Assembly: GCF_021462225.1 (NCBI RefSeq)
Contig: NC_061800.1
Coordinates: forward strand, 10,325,002-10,389,001
Source: Girardinichthys multiradiatus
Taxonomy: Eukaryota; Chordata; Actinopteri; Cyprinodontiformes; Goodeidae
Direction: 5' to 3'
DNA length: 64,000 nt
Shown here in pieces: positions 29,500 to 61,046 of this stretch. How positions within the stretch are numbered: the first letter of the stretch is position 1; every line of letters starts with the position of its first letter. Both the position numbers and the translations under genes were made by a program. The notes under the pieces were generated by a model. The model made no database searches. It saw nothing but the letters and a program-made list of their open reading frames with translations, and was not told the origin of the DNA.

Positions 29500-31535
29500 A
29501 GAAACTGTTTGAGAGTTGTTCATTTAAGAGTCTTTAGATATAGTGTGTGATTGCTTCTGGGGACCAAGGACCGGAGGAACTCCGAGGCGTCTGACCGCCA
29601 ACAGGGTGCAGTAGCTCGGACACTCTGCACACATATGGAATAAATTCACAACTTATCTTCAAAATAAAATAATTTATTAACAGAAATCCCAAGTTAAACA
29701 TATTCCAGTCAATAACACTTTAACTAGGCTACAAACAATTCAACTACAAGACTACCAAACAAATCTGAAAGAATAAAGAAATGAACCATATACAAATGAA
29801 AAGGGAACAAATACAATGGCTAAAACCATAATCAATAAAATGATGCAATTTATGTTCATTAGAAATTAACAATGGTTGTATCTGTTCAAACAGCCAATTC
29901 AAAATGCAAATCGGAAGAGTAGATAAAACATTTTAATAAAATAATATTTTAAAGAATGATTTGCTGGATTACAAATCAATAACACTTTTGGAGAATTGAT
30001 CTTAATGTTTACTAGCCATCACAGAGGGTAAAGACCTACCAAAAATGGTGGAGAGGAACGTGTATGTCACAAGATAGCGACGACTTGGATTTGACCGTCC
30101 TGACGCTAACATAAGCAGTTATAGCCAACACAGGAAAGTAACTTTTTTAGCAACCTTTTTGGTTCTTTGGTGCTTGAAATACTATTAATACCAATATTAG
30201 AGGTATATATGAGCCCAGGTGGCGGGTTATGGCCGATCTGTGTTTAAAACATTATTTGAAATAAAGTCTTAACTTCAAAACCTAGCAAATAAACGTTAAG
30301 GCTTAGAGGCCTGTTTGTACTTAATTGAATTAGCGTTTAGCCCCACAAACAATGCAAAACACCATGAAATAAACACTAAAAAGGTTGTTTTGTCCTAAAT
30401 TAATTTCCTCTGCCCAGACACCACCTCTTACGTGAACCGTTCTGATGCACAGAAGTGAACAAGGTCCAAAGGGTGTTGGGTTGTGTGGAGAAGATGACCC
30501 GATCCAGCTGTGTGGCGAACAAACCAGCTGTGGTGGCTGCTCTTAGCAGTAGCTAGGAGGGGGATAGCTTCTGCTCCGACTATACGATTCACGCTCACAT
30601 AGCGAGTGGCATCATGACATAACGGGGATTCCAGCTGTGACTCCTCATTCCTGGGTCAATTGGCTAGTGCGGTTCTCCCTGTTTTTTTTTTTTTTTTTTG
30701 GCCATTCTGTAGTTCTGTGTACAGATCAAATCCTTGTTTCATCCCATTGCTGAAACGCAACACTTCTAACTGGTGGGGTAGTGGGTCTGCTGCATAAAGT
30801 GCTGGTCCTGGACCTGTGGCGTAGACCTTGGAGTTGTAAAGCTCATGATCAAACCAAATCTATGGAACAGAGAGAGTTGGTCTTTTTTTGCTGCTCTACT
30901 GGCACAAGGGGAGGAATGCAGCTGAATTATTTTAATGTGCAAACATCATGTCAGAGTTGTCTTCAGTGCTTCAGGTGAGAACCTGGCAGGCAATGATCTG
31001 AGGACGACAGTGGGACATGCTTCATTTGAAGACTCAAAAAGAGAAAATGACCAGTCTGAGGCGAAGAAAAGGCAGCAGCATGTGGATGCACTTTTCTGAT
31101 AACAGAAATAGTATAGTGCAACATTTGCTGGAAAAATAGTCCACCCATTCAAGTCTGGGTCAATACAAAATGTAAAAATAAAAGAATAAAACGACCAGAC
31201 ATTAAAAGATAGTCTAGACATGTCACATGAACCAATCAGTATTTTTAGAATAATTCAAACTGAGCTATTCTCTTTGGGTTTGATCCAAAATGTACACCCA
31301 CCCACCCCAGTGATTATTTACCTAATAAAATGATTTACCCAAGATTTCAATAAGTAAATTTTTTGAATGGGTCTTTGAAAGGAATATATCCATAAGATGC
31401 GGCTGCCTTCAAATAGCCACAATTTCCATCTCTAGTTACCATGGAGACCCAATGGAAGCTGGTGGACACAGAATACTTGACCAAAAACTCCCTGATTTCT
31501 CAGCCAGGTCTCCTGCTGCAATGAAATCTAATTGC
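29500..31535. other. Intergenic, no gene seen
   Basis: About 2 kb of mostly AT-rich DNA with a run of 18 T near 30682-30699. Short frames have no recognisable domain. Parts near 29560-29640 and 30420-30660 are less AT-rich and may be retroelement remnants. Confidence 0.4.
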
Positions 31536-31539
31536 TATA

Positions 31540-33107
31540 CAGGTCCTCCTCAAAATATTAGCATATTGTGATAAAGTTCATTATTTTCCATAATGTCATG
31601 ATGAAAATTTAACATTCATATATTTTAGATTCATTGCACACTAACTGAAATATTTCAGGTCTTTTATTGTCTTAATACGGATGATTATGGCATACAGCTC
31701 ATGAAAACCCAAAATTCCTATCTCACAAAATTAGCATATCATTAAAAGGGTCTCTAAACGAGCTATGAACCTAATCATCTGAATCAACAAGTTAACTCTA
31801 AACACCTGCAAAAGATTCCTGAGGCCTTTAAAACTCCCAGCCTGGTTCATCACTCAAAACCCCAATCATGGGTAAGACTGCCGACCTGACTGCTGTCCAG
31901 AAGGCCACTATTGACACCCTCAAGCAAGAGGGTAAGACACAGAAAGAAATTTCTGAACGAATAGGCTGTTCCCAGAGTGCTGTATCAAGGCACCTCAGTG
32001 GGAAGTCTGTGGGAAAGAAAAAGTGTGGCAGAAAACGCTGCACAACGAGAAGAGGTGACCGGACCCTGAGGAAGATTGTGGAGAAGGGCCGATTCCAGAC
32101 CTTGGGGGACCTGCGGAAGCAGTGGACTGAGTCTGGAGTAGAAACATCCAGAGCCACCGTGCACAGGCGTGTGCAGGAAATGGGCTACAGGTGCCGCATT
32201 CCCCAGACCTGGGCTACAGAGAAGCAGCATTGGACTGTTGCTCAGTGGTCCAAAGTACTTTTTTCGGATGAAAGCAAATTCTGCATGTCATTCGGAAATC
32301 AAGGTGCCAGAGTCTGGAGGAAGACTGGGGAGAAGGAAATGCCAAAAAACCAGAAGTCGAGTGTCAAGTACCCACAGTCAGTGATGGTCTGGGGTGCCGT
32401 GTCAGCTGCTGGTGTTGGTCCACTGTGTTTTATCAAGGGCAGGGTCAATGCAGCTAGCTATCAGGAGATTTTGGAGCACTTCATGCTTCCATCTGCTGAA
32501 AAGCTTTATGGAGATGAAGATTTCATTTTTCAGCACGACCTGGCACCTGCTCACAGTGCCAAAACCACTGGTAAATGGTTTACTGGCCATGGTATCACTG
32601 TGCTCAATTGGCCTGCCAACTCTCCTGACCTGAACCCCATAGAGAATCTGTGGGATATTGTGAAGAGAACGTTGAGAGACTCAAGACCCAACACTCTGGA
32701 TGAGCTAAAGGCCGCTATCGAAGCATCCTGGGCCTCCATAAGACCTCAGCAGTGCCACAGGCTGATTGCCTCCATGCCATGCCGCATTGAAGCAGTCATT
32801 TCTGCAAAAGGATTCCCGACCAAGTATTGAGTGCATAACTGTACATGATTATTTGAAGGTTGACGTTTTTTGTATTAAAAACACTTTTCTTTTATTGGTC
32901 GGATGAAATATGCTAATTTTGTGAGTTAAGAATTTTGGGTTTTCATGAGCTGTATGCCAAAATCATCCGTATTAAGACAATAAAAGACCTGAAATATTTC
33001 AGTTAGTGTGCAATGAATCTAAAATATATGAATGTTAAATTTTCATCATTACATTATAGAAAATAATGAACTTTATCACAATATGCTAATTTTTTGAGAA
33101 GGACCTG
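31540..33107 (+). mobile_element. Nearly intact Tc1/mariner transposon (copy 1)
   Basis: The element is bounded by TA on both sides (31538-31539 and 33108-33109). Inverted repeats of about 210 bp differ at only a handful of positions (left end caggtcctcctcaaaatatt, right end in inverse caggtccttctcaaaaaatt). A single transposase frame fills the middle. Two further copies of the family occur at 54109-55717 and from 63438 off the window edge. Confidence 0.95.
31868..32830 (+). CDS. Tc1/mariner transposase, 320 aa, one in-frame deletion
   Basis: DDE transposase that would cut the element out and insert it at TA. Residues 1-110 are the paired helix-turn-helix DNA-binding part (KTQKEISERIGCSQSAVSRH is the first recognition region). 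The catalytic set is D134 (LFSDESKF), D224 (FQHDLAPAH) and E259 ([12 protein letters not shown]), with 34 residues between the last two, the DD34E pattern. The frame is open from ATG to TGA. Compared with the copy at 54109-55717 it lacks about 42 bases after residue 112 (RIPQ|TWATEKQ), an in-frame loss at the junction of the DNA-binding and catalytic domains. That likely impairs it. Confidence 0.9.
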   Translation: MGKTADLTAVQKATIDTLKQEGKTQKEISERIGCSQSAVSRHLSGKSVGKKKCGRKRCTTRRGDRTLRKIVEKGRFQTLGDLRKQWTESGVETSRATVHRRVQEMGYRCRIPQTWATEKQHWTVAQWSKVLFSDESKFCMSFGNQGARVWRKTGEKEMPKNQKSSVKYPQSVMVWGAVSAAGVGPLCFIKGRVNAASYQEILEHFMLPSAEKLYGDEDFIFQHDLAPAHSAKTTGKWFTGHGITVLNWPANSPDLNPIENLWDIVKRTLRDSRPNTLDELKAAIEASWASIRPQQCHRLIASMPCRIEAVISAKGFPTKY

Positions 33108-33109
33108 TA

Positions 33110-35360
33110 CTTTATGTGTTTTATTCAATAAAAGCATGGTTACGGATAATGCAGTTGTTTGCTTAAGCTTAAAAATAAACATGTTTTAGAAAACTTTCTG
33201 TATTCAAACCATTCAACACTAGTGATAAAAAAAAAATAACACAAAATTGCTTTTGCTCTCTGTATTTATTCTTTTCTTTGTGAGGATCATAAATATGTTA
33301 CAGAGCGAGAACATCAGTCTGGTTATTTACAAGATAAACTAACGTACAACTCACAACGTCTGCTTGTGTTTGCAACACTGAGGCGGGGAAGCCAAAGGGA
33401 AGGAGAGAAAACAGCTGCTTAACAGCTCATCTGAGGCGACGCAGACTAGCAAGACTCTGACCTTACCTACACAAACAAATGAAGCAGCTGCTGCTCTGTG
33501 GTACAACAGGAAGAGCTCTTGCCAGATATATTTCACATAAAAGGTGATACAGTCATCTAATAAATTAACTGAAAAGTCCAGCAGCAAACTGTTTATTTCT
33601 GGTTACTTAACATGCAAACAGAAACTTTGCATGTTAAGTTTAGACTGCAGGAGATGATTTTAAAGACCTTAATGAGTCTAAGAGAGCTGTTCTGAACCTG
33701 CACTCAAGAGGAGGTTTGAGATTCAACAGGAATGCGGTTCAGTTTGTGAGTCGGGATCAGCAGCTTTTATTTCCTAGTTCCTGAACACTACTTCAGCCAA
33801 TTAGAGAAAAGCAGCAAAAAACAACAATGACATGCTTCAGACACTATGAGCCTATAAGCTTTTCTCTTTTACACTGTGAAAAAGAAAAGGTTATTTCCTA
33901 CAACACACAGACACACAAAAGGTTAAGAACTACAGACACAATTTATGACACTAACCAATATCTTTTTATTTTATTGTTGGCTAAATTGTTGTTTATGTAT
34001 ATTAGTAGTATATAGTATAGTGTACCAGGATGTGAGGTTCAAATAGTTCCAAAGGGACTGTACAAAGAAAGTATGATTAGCTTTCAGGTGGGGATGTTCT
34101 GATCCGATCACGGATTTCACCCCAGGCACCTGATTACCTTAATTTTTAGGAACCAGGTATTGGAGTACCTGATGAAACCCAACTCCCAATATCTCCAGGT
34201 CATCCTCAATCATCAGCATACTGTGTGCAGCCAGCTTTGAAAACATCTTCAGCAGGAGCAGAGATTAGAGTTTACTGAATACTGCAGGTGTTTGTTTCAA
34301 ACCGGGTGTGTCTGCATATATTTAAAATACAAAATAAATTATGCTATACCCCGAGTACAGTGACAAGTCGTGAGGACATTAAAGTAACTTTCTCAACAGC
34401 GTTAACCCCATGTTGGAGCTGCACGTCCTGTAGAAACTCCTGTTGTGATTTTAATGTATAAACATGCACTGATTTTAATAAAGTACCAGACTGGGAGTTA
34501 AGATTGGCAAATGTCTGTATTGCAATGACTTGGATCATATTGGGGACCAAAAAATACTGATTGGGAGATTGGTGATTTCAAGTCAGAAATATCCAAAGGT
34601 TTTCTCGAAACTCTTGTGTTAGAAAGGTCCACGACCAACCTCATCCAGCAGCTATTTGCAGTTAATCATCAGCGCTGAAAGGACCCAGAGGATTTCTCCC
34701 CCATAATCAATAAAACAGAGCGAGAGACACCAAGTAAACTAAGAGAATCCTGCTGTCACTCATCTTTTGGTTTTCCCATTTCTCCCTTAAAGATTTTAAA
34801 AACCGAAAAGGAAGACGTCCTCAAATGAATAAAAACCCAGCTGGCTGCGATGGATCAGCCATGTTTACCATGCCTGAACACGAGCTCCACCACAGGAGCA
34901 AATATTTACAGGCTTTTAATCTGAATGCATCGAAGCCGGCAAAGATCAATGAGCCTGAGTCTGAAGAGGTCAAAGTTAATTTAGAAACCTTTCATTCCGC
35001 AGTCTGGAGCTGAGGCTAACAGGAGAAACCTTCTAATACTTAAAAAGATAGGCCCCAAGGCTGCTTTGAAACTCACCATCAGCTATATGTGATCGGTAAT
35101 GAACTAGATGTTGTAGATCTGCCTAAACCATGGAGTAGAGTTACCCAGAGGGCTGTGGGGAGGAAACAGCACATTTTCTGAAACAGTGTCTCTATTAAGA
35201 TCATTATTAAATCAGAGCTGCTGGGCTTTAAACTCCTGAAGGTCAAGTTGAAAAACTAACATTCTTCTCTGCAGCCATTTCACCTCCTAGCTTGTATAAA
35301 TGATGCGGCTAAAAACTGATTTTTCTGTCACAAACTGAAGTAAAAACAGAATCAGCTGCT
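33110..35360. other. Spacer downstream of sucla2
   Basis: Contains a 14-bp perfect hairpin at 33605-33639 and a possible degenerate repeat at 34090-34600 (gttctgatccgatcacggat start). No coding exon is seen. Confidence 0.4.
33605..33639. repeat. Perfect hairpin, 14-bp stem, 7-nt loop
   Basis: Left arm acttaacatgcaaa (33605-33618), loop cagaaac, right arm tttgcatgttaagt (33626-33639). There is no poly-T tract right after it and no other RNA-gene signature. Confidence 0.7.
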
Positions 35361-35363
35361 GTG

Positions 35364-35705
35364 TTTATTCACCAGGTTTTTCTAACAAGTACTGTAGGAG
35401 ACAGACAGACTGATCACGAGTCATGCTCTCAGAGCTGCAGTGAGTAGAGGAGGGGTTAAAGGCTGAGGGGGTTGTGCGTATCATCTTAGGTGCAATGCAA
35501 CATTGAAAGATCGTTTGGAAAAACAGGAAGGCTGTTTGCTCGAAGTGAGATCTGTTCAGAGTCTTGCCATCAGGCCACAGAGCCAGTAGGGCGATAGAGA
35601 TGAAGCTAGATGCATCTTCTGGAGAAGTCGGTCCTACTGTCAGTGAGTGGGGTGGGGGTGGAGGCATGGGTCGCTGAGGGGGGAACAGGGAGAAGTGAGG
35701 GTTTC
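35364..35705 (-). other. sucla2: sucla2 3' UTR with AATAAA
   Basis: On the minus strand the first clear AATAAA after the stop codon lies at 35369-35364, about 340 bases downstream. The 100-codon frame across this stretch has no domain and is taken as non-coding. Confidence 0.45.
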
Positions 35706-56178
<20,473 letters not shown>

Positions 56179-56700
56179 GTCTCCCGATACAACCAAGAAG
56201 TGAGGAACGCGCATGCGTAGCTAGCTTAAAAATTTGGCAAACCCGCGTGCAACCTTTAGGTGCTGTCGGAAATAATGAAACACTATTATTGTAAAGACAA
56301 ATAAACAGTAAAGAAGTAAAATACAACAGGGATATTAGAAAACATAATTTTACAAAGCGAACAGTTGTTATTTGCTGATGAATTAATTGGTTAGGAATTA
56401 TATAAAACCATTATCAGAAAATGTATGACTTTTTAAGGGATTTAATAATTTACCTTCCGTTTCCGCCACCAACGAAAATCAGGAGTTCTGAAACTATACT
56501 AAAGACGCAATTCAAACACTGGAGTAATGGTCCTTTCCTTTTTCTTATTAAAATACAACACAAATAAAAAACAAATTCACTCTATACTTAAGCAAGTAAA
56601 GGAAGCATGGTCAAGGTCTTCAACGCGCTATAAATATAGCCATGTTCTCACCTTTAACCTACATTTTAAGTGTGAAAACGTTGAGGATTAGTATACAATT

Positions 56701-56911
<211 letters not shown>

Positions 56912-58095
56912 GTGTCAGGCACTTCACCACTTTAGACCAGTCCCCCCCCCTTACATCAAAGTTAGCAGAAAAACTAATTCCCACCAGCTCTAATGAACCC
57001 AATAAGCCGCATTTTGGGCTTGTAACAACTGCATACCTCCCTGTACATTATGCTTTAGAAAAACATTAGCCCAATTAACAAAAATAAATTTGTGGTCTTC
57101 TTTAAAGCAGCATTCAATTATCCTTTCACCACATTGAAAAACTACCGTCTACCACATTGTTTTCAATGGAAGGGGATTAACACATAAACTATGAAAAACA
57201 AATGTTCAGAAAGGAGTCATTTAGTTTTAATCAGAAACCAGTCTAGTTTAAAGTTAACTAGTAATAATTAATAAGCCCATTAGTTTAATCATATATCATT
57301 CATTATCCATTGCAATTTATTTCATCACATTATTTTAGCATTCCCCATTACTGCAAATTTAGTAATGCCTTTTAAAGAGCCTGATCAAAATTTGTGTCCA
57401 AATTCCCATTGCACTCTGATCGGTTAATTTATACTGCAAGCTTTAATTCATTCTTTCATTCATGACATTTACTTAATTTACCAACCTCACATAATTAATC
57501 AGTTATCAAGTTATTCAATAAAGTATTCATACTTTCAATCAAGTCTTCTGTCTCTTTTACGTATTTGTCATTAAGGCACAGAAATCTTTGTAAAGAATAT
57601 CAGCCCAGAAGGCAGTCCTCATCTTTCATCATGGGTCATTCTCGGTCACACATGTTACTCCTGTTAGCCTGGTCACAGCTTCCTCCTTCTCGTACTCATG
57701 CAATAAGGAGTCGATACCTGAGCCATTGACATCTGATTGGCGGTTGGAACTCCCAATCCTCTTGCATCCAGGGAGCCCACAGCTGTATCTATGCACCTAA
57801 GGACAAGAGCTCAAATACATGGTTCACAACAGTATTCACTGACTGCAATCAATACAGTCACAATAATTGATAAAGTGAATATACTCACCAATAGGTTTCC
57901 CTATTTTCCAAACCATATCTCGAACATATTTGTTCATCAATTCCTGAGTATAATTTTAATTCAATGGATAGTGATATAAATCCTATTAGGGCCTTCATGA
58001 GGGGTCAATCAGGAATAAAAGAACAATAAGCCTCTCCAGTAATACTACACACCCCTCCATCTTTTTGCTAGGATCATATCCAGAGCTATTCTGTT
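56912..58095. other. Spacer, no gene seen
   Basis: AT-rich; no exon of a NUDIX protein or any other recognisable coding piece. The segment 57640-57800 is less AT-rich and could be a retroelement scrap, but I see no motif. Confidence 0.4.
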
Positions 58096-58099
58096 TTGA

Positions 58100-58560
58100 T
58101 AAGAAACTAAGGAGGCGGCTGAGAGTTGTCCGTGCACAAGATGTCCCCACCAAACACATGCATTGTTGTCTTCATACCCTCAGTGTTTATCAGTAGACCA
58201 TGTGTCACCATTGTGGTGTCTATCTGATAGGGTGTGTAATGGCAGGTGTCCAGTCCTTAGTCTAAGTGTTGCTGCAGCTTTCTAATCAACCGGGTATCAA
58301 ACCTTTGTCAAACTGTAGGTCATTTGTCCTTGTAATCAACATCAATGAAGATTCTTATCCACATCCTAACAAAAGTAAAAACATCAGAATATATACTTCA
58401 TCATTATAATGTGATTGGGAAAACTCATCTATAAGTAATAATAAGAAAGGTTATTCCTAACGATTAGGAGTCTGAATCCTGCATTTTGACTTTAATATCT
58501 GCCCAATCTTCCATTAAAGCTTTTTCAACCTCGGATTGTTCCTAATTGTCCAGAGCAATG
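58100..58560 (+). repeat. LTR-like dispersed repeat, copy D
   Basis: The sequence gtgtcaccattgtggtgtct and surrounding 300 bases match the minus strand of 28960-29370 (shared cagtgtttatcagtagacc-like lead and ggttattcctaac trail). It belongs to the same dispersed family in inverted orientation. Confidence 0.5.
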
Positions 58561-59093
58561 ACAGAAGTACACAGATGCTTCTGGTTTTTCGGACTACTGC
58601 TTTGGGTAATTTACCGAGTGAATATTTACACAAACATCAAAAATAACATAACACTACTTGGTTTGGTCCAACAACCTGTATTTATGAGGTTTTATTTAGC
58701 TTCATGTACGCTATGTTCCAACACATGTAATCATTAATTTGTTTACTCAATATTACAGGACCAAATATATTTTAGAGTGATTAAAACAGTGAATGCTGAT
58801 CCCAATCTTTACTTGAACAGAACATTTATTTCATCAGCAAAATGAGTCAAGCTTTAATCACATACAAAATAGTAAATAATCAATGATTTCATAAAATTTC
58901 TCATTTTGTACTCCATGCAAAGATAGATTCTTTTCATAAAATAATGTAGTGGAAGAGAGTCCACAAGGTGAAATAATCCATACAGTATCAAAATTTACAC
59001 TATTTATACTTTTTAAATTATTTTATGAACATAAACCATGAGCTTCTTACTTTGATAGACAGAGAACTACAAATATAACTAGGTACTAAAAAG

Positions 59094-60873
59094 TTTATTG
59101 AAAAAATTTTTTATTTACAAGTATTTACAAGCTTATTTACATGTTGTATGTTATGTTTGGCCTTTCCGTACTACACACACACAAGTTATGACATGACAAC
59201 AATCAGAGTTATGCAACACAAAAGGTCAGCGAATCAGAGTAGACGGGCCATTAAACAGTCAGTTTGAGTCCGGGTTTGTCTGCAGGATGACATTAAGACA
59301 ACTAAATAACAAAAGCATCAACACTGTCTTATTTGAGGCAATCAGTCGCTACTGGGTGCTGTTTGCTTAATTTAACCAAAACACTGCGAAACTTATAGCT
59401 TGACTGTAACAAAACATTGGAGAACAAGGCCGCTCTGACTCTACAGGATTGTAAGGATGGAAGAAGATGGTCCGCTTCCCAACACAAACTAAAACATCAA
59501 TCCTCAGTTTGGCTGAATTCAGAGAAAAACAACTTGGCAAACTGCATCTAGTTAACAGCCAAAGTAAACCCGGGACCGCGAAGCTGAAAGCAAGATTTCT
59601 ACAACAAAGAAATTGTTGATCTACTTCTATTAAATGTCCCTGCAATAGAGTTTTTGCCACTTGCAATGAGACAATAAAAGACCAAGCCATCCAACATGTT
59701 GTTGACTGGAGAAAAAAACTAACTGCTGACTGGAGTTTCTGTACTTCCTGATTGACTTATTTTGCTTATGTGGACACGTGTGCAGGTTAGAGTCACATTT
59801 GTGAGAGTTCAATTTTCCTCTTAAAAAGAATTCTTAATTCAACTACCGTATTAGAACGGCTGAAGGAAGGAGTCGGCGTGTTGCCATGCAGACCATCCCG
59901 ATTGAAAATGCTGTGGCAGGTTCTAAAGAGAGAGGTGCACAACCAGAGTTCTGCAAACCTCGACAGAGTCAGGACAAACTGGAAAGAAGAAAACTACTGA
60001 CGTACTATGCTGCGTAAGTGGTTCTAAAAGTTACTTATTTTCAAAGTTTATTTCTCTTCATCTTTGCTATTTAAATAAATACCAGAGTAGATTCTGATGC
60101 AGTTTAGTGTACCTCAGGTGTATACAATCTTAGAACATTTTAGAAAAGAGGTGCTCATCTTTTTCTCATGACTGTAAATATAGTCTCTAGTGACAGAGTA
60201 CGAGACAGTTATTCCCAACTGAACACTAGATGGCAAAGTGCCTCCTACCTGGTTTTACACTTCTATTCATTTCATTAAGAACAAAAATATTACTTAGTTT
60301 TTTGAATTGTTTGACAGTTTGAATGATCAGGGACACAAATAGAGACCTTTCCACATTAAAAAACACAATTCTGATTTGACCTAGTCACAACTGAATTTGA
60401 GTACTAATCTTCTTTTAAAAACTGTTCAGTAGAGGGCCTTTTACAGTTTATACAAGCTCTGACCTCACTATTGGTAATAACTGATGCATGATGCAGCAGA
60501 GAAAGTCTGTTAACCGTACACAGCTTAAATGATCAGTAACAATGTCAGATCAGCCAGCTGAAATCCAATGAATCCTGTTTGGAGACATACAATGCCTATA
60601 CTTCTGGAGTAAAAAGTACTTCATGTAAACTAAAACCAGTATAACTGTGTCCATACAAACTACGAGTTAAAGGTTTTAACTGAGCAAAAACATTTGGTTT
60701 GTAGATGTTCACAGCATGTCAATGAAAGGAAGTGATACTTCATAACCTTATCTTTACATAAACGATTCACACATTAGGTCAGGTTTTAATGAACCTCATG
60801 ATGTGAAAATATGCGTTCAAATGTTGCCTAACAATGCGCGCACACACACACACACACACAGAGTTCCTGTCGT
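59094..60873 (-). other. med4: med4 3' UTR (probable)
   Basis: No coding frame follows the med4 stop. Two AATAAA signals on the minus strand near 59113-59108 and 59099-59094 would end a UTR of about 1.8 kb. A CA dinucleotide run lies at 60840-60860, just past the stop. The distal limit is inferred from the hexamers only. Confidence 0.4.
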
Positions 60874-61046
60874 TCAGTCTGAGTCGCTGCTGCTGCTGGA
60901 CGAGTCTGTCGACATGGCCTCAACTTCATCCTCGTTCTCCTTGTTGTGACCAGGGGGCTCCAGACCAAAATCGTTACCATGGTGAGGAGGGAGCATTCCT
61001 ACTGAGACGTCTGAGGGCTGCCAGGGGTAATGAGGCGTCAGCACAT
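60874..61046 (-). CDS. med4: med4 last exon
   Basis: Encodes [20 protein letters not shown], then [20 protein letters not shown] and the Ser/Asp tail to TGA (60876-60874). Acceptor ttcccctcag. Confidence 0.95.

Noticed and set aside
31828..32157. 109-codon minus-strand frame
   Set aside because: Shadow of the transposase frame; the same shadow appears over copy 2 at 55100-55429.
35365..35667. 100-codon minus-strand frame after sucla2
   Set aside because: Follows the sucla2 stop directly, has no domain, and fits a 3' UTR.
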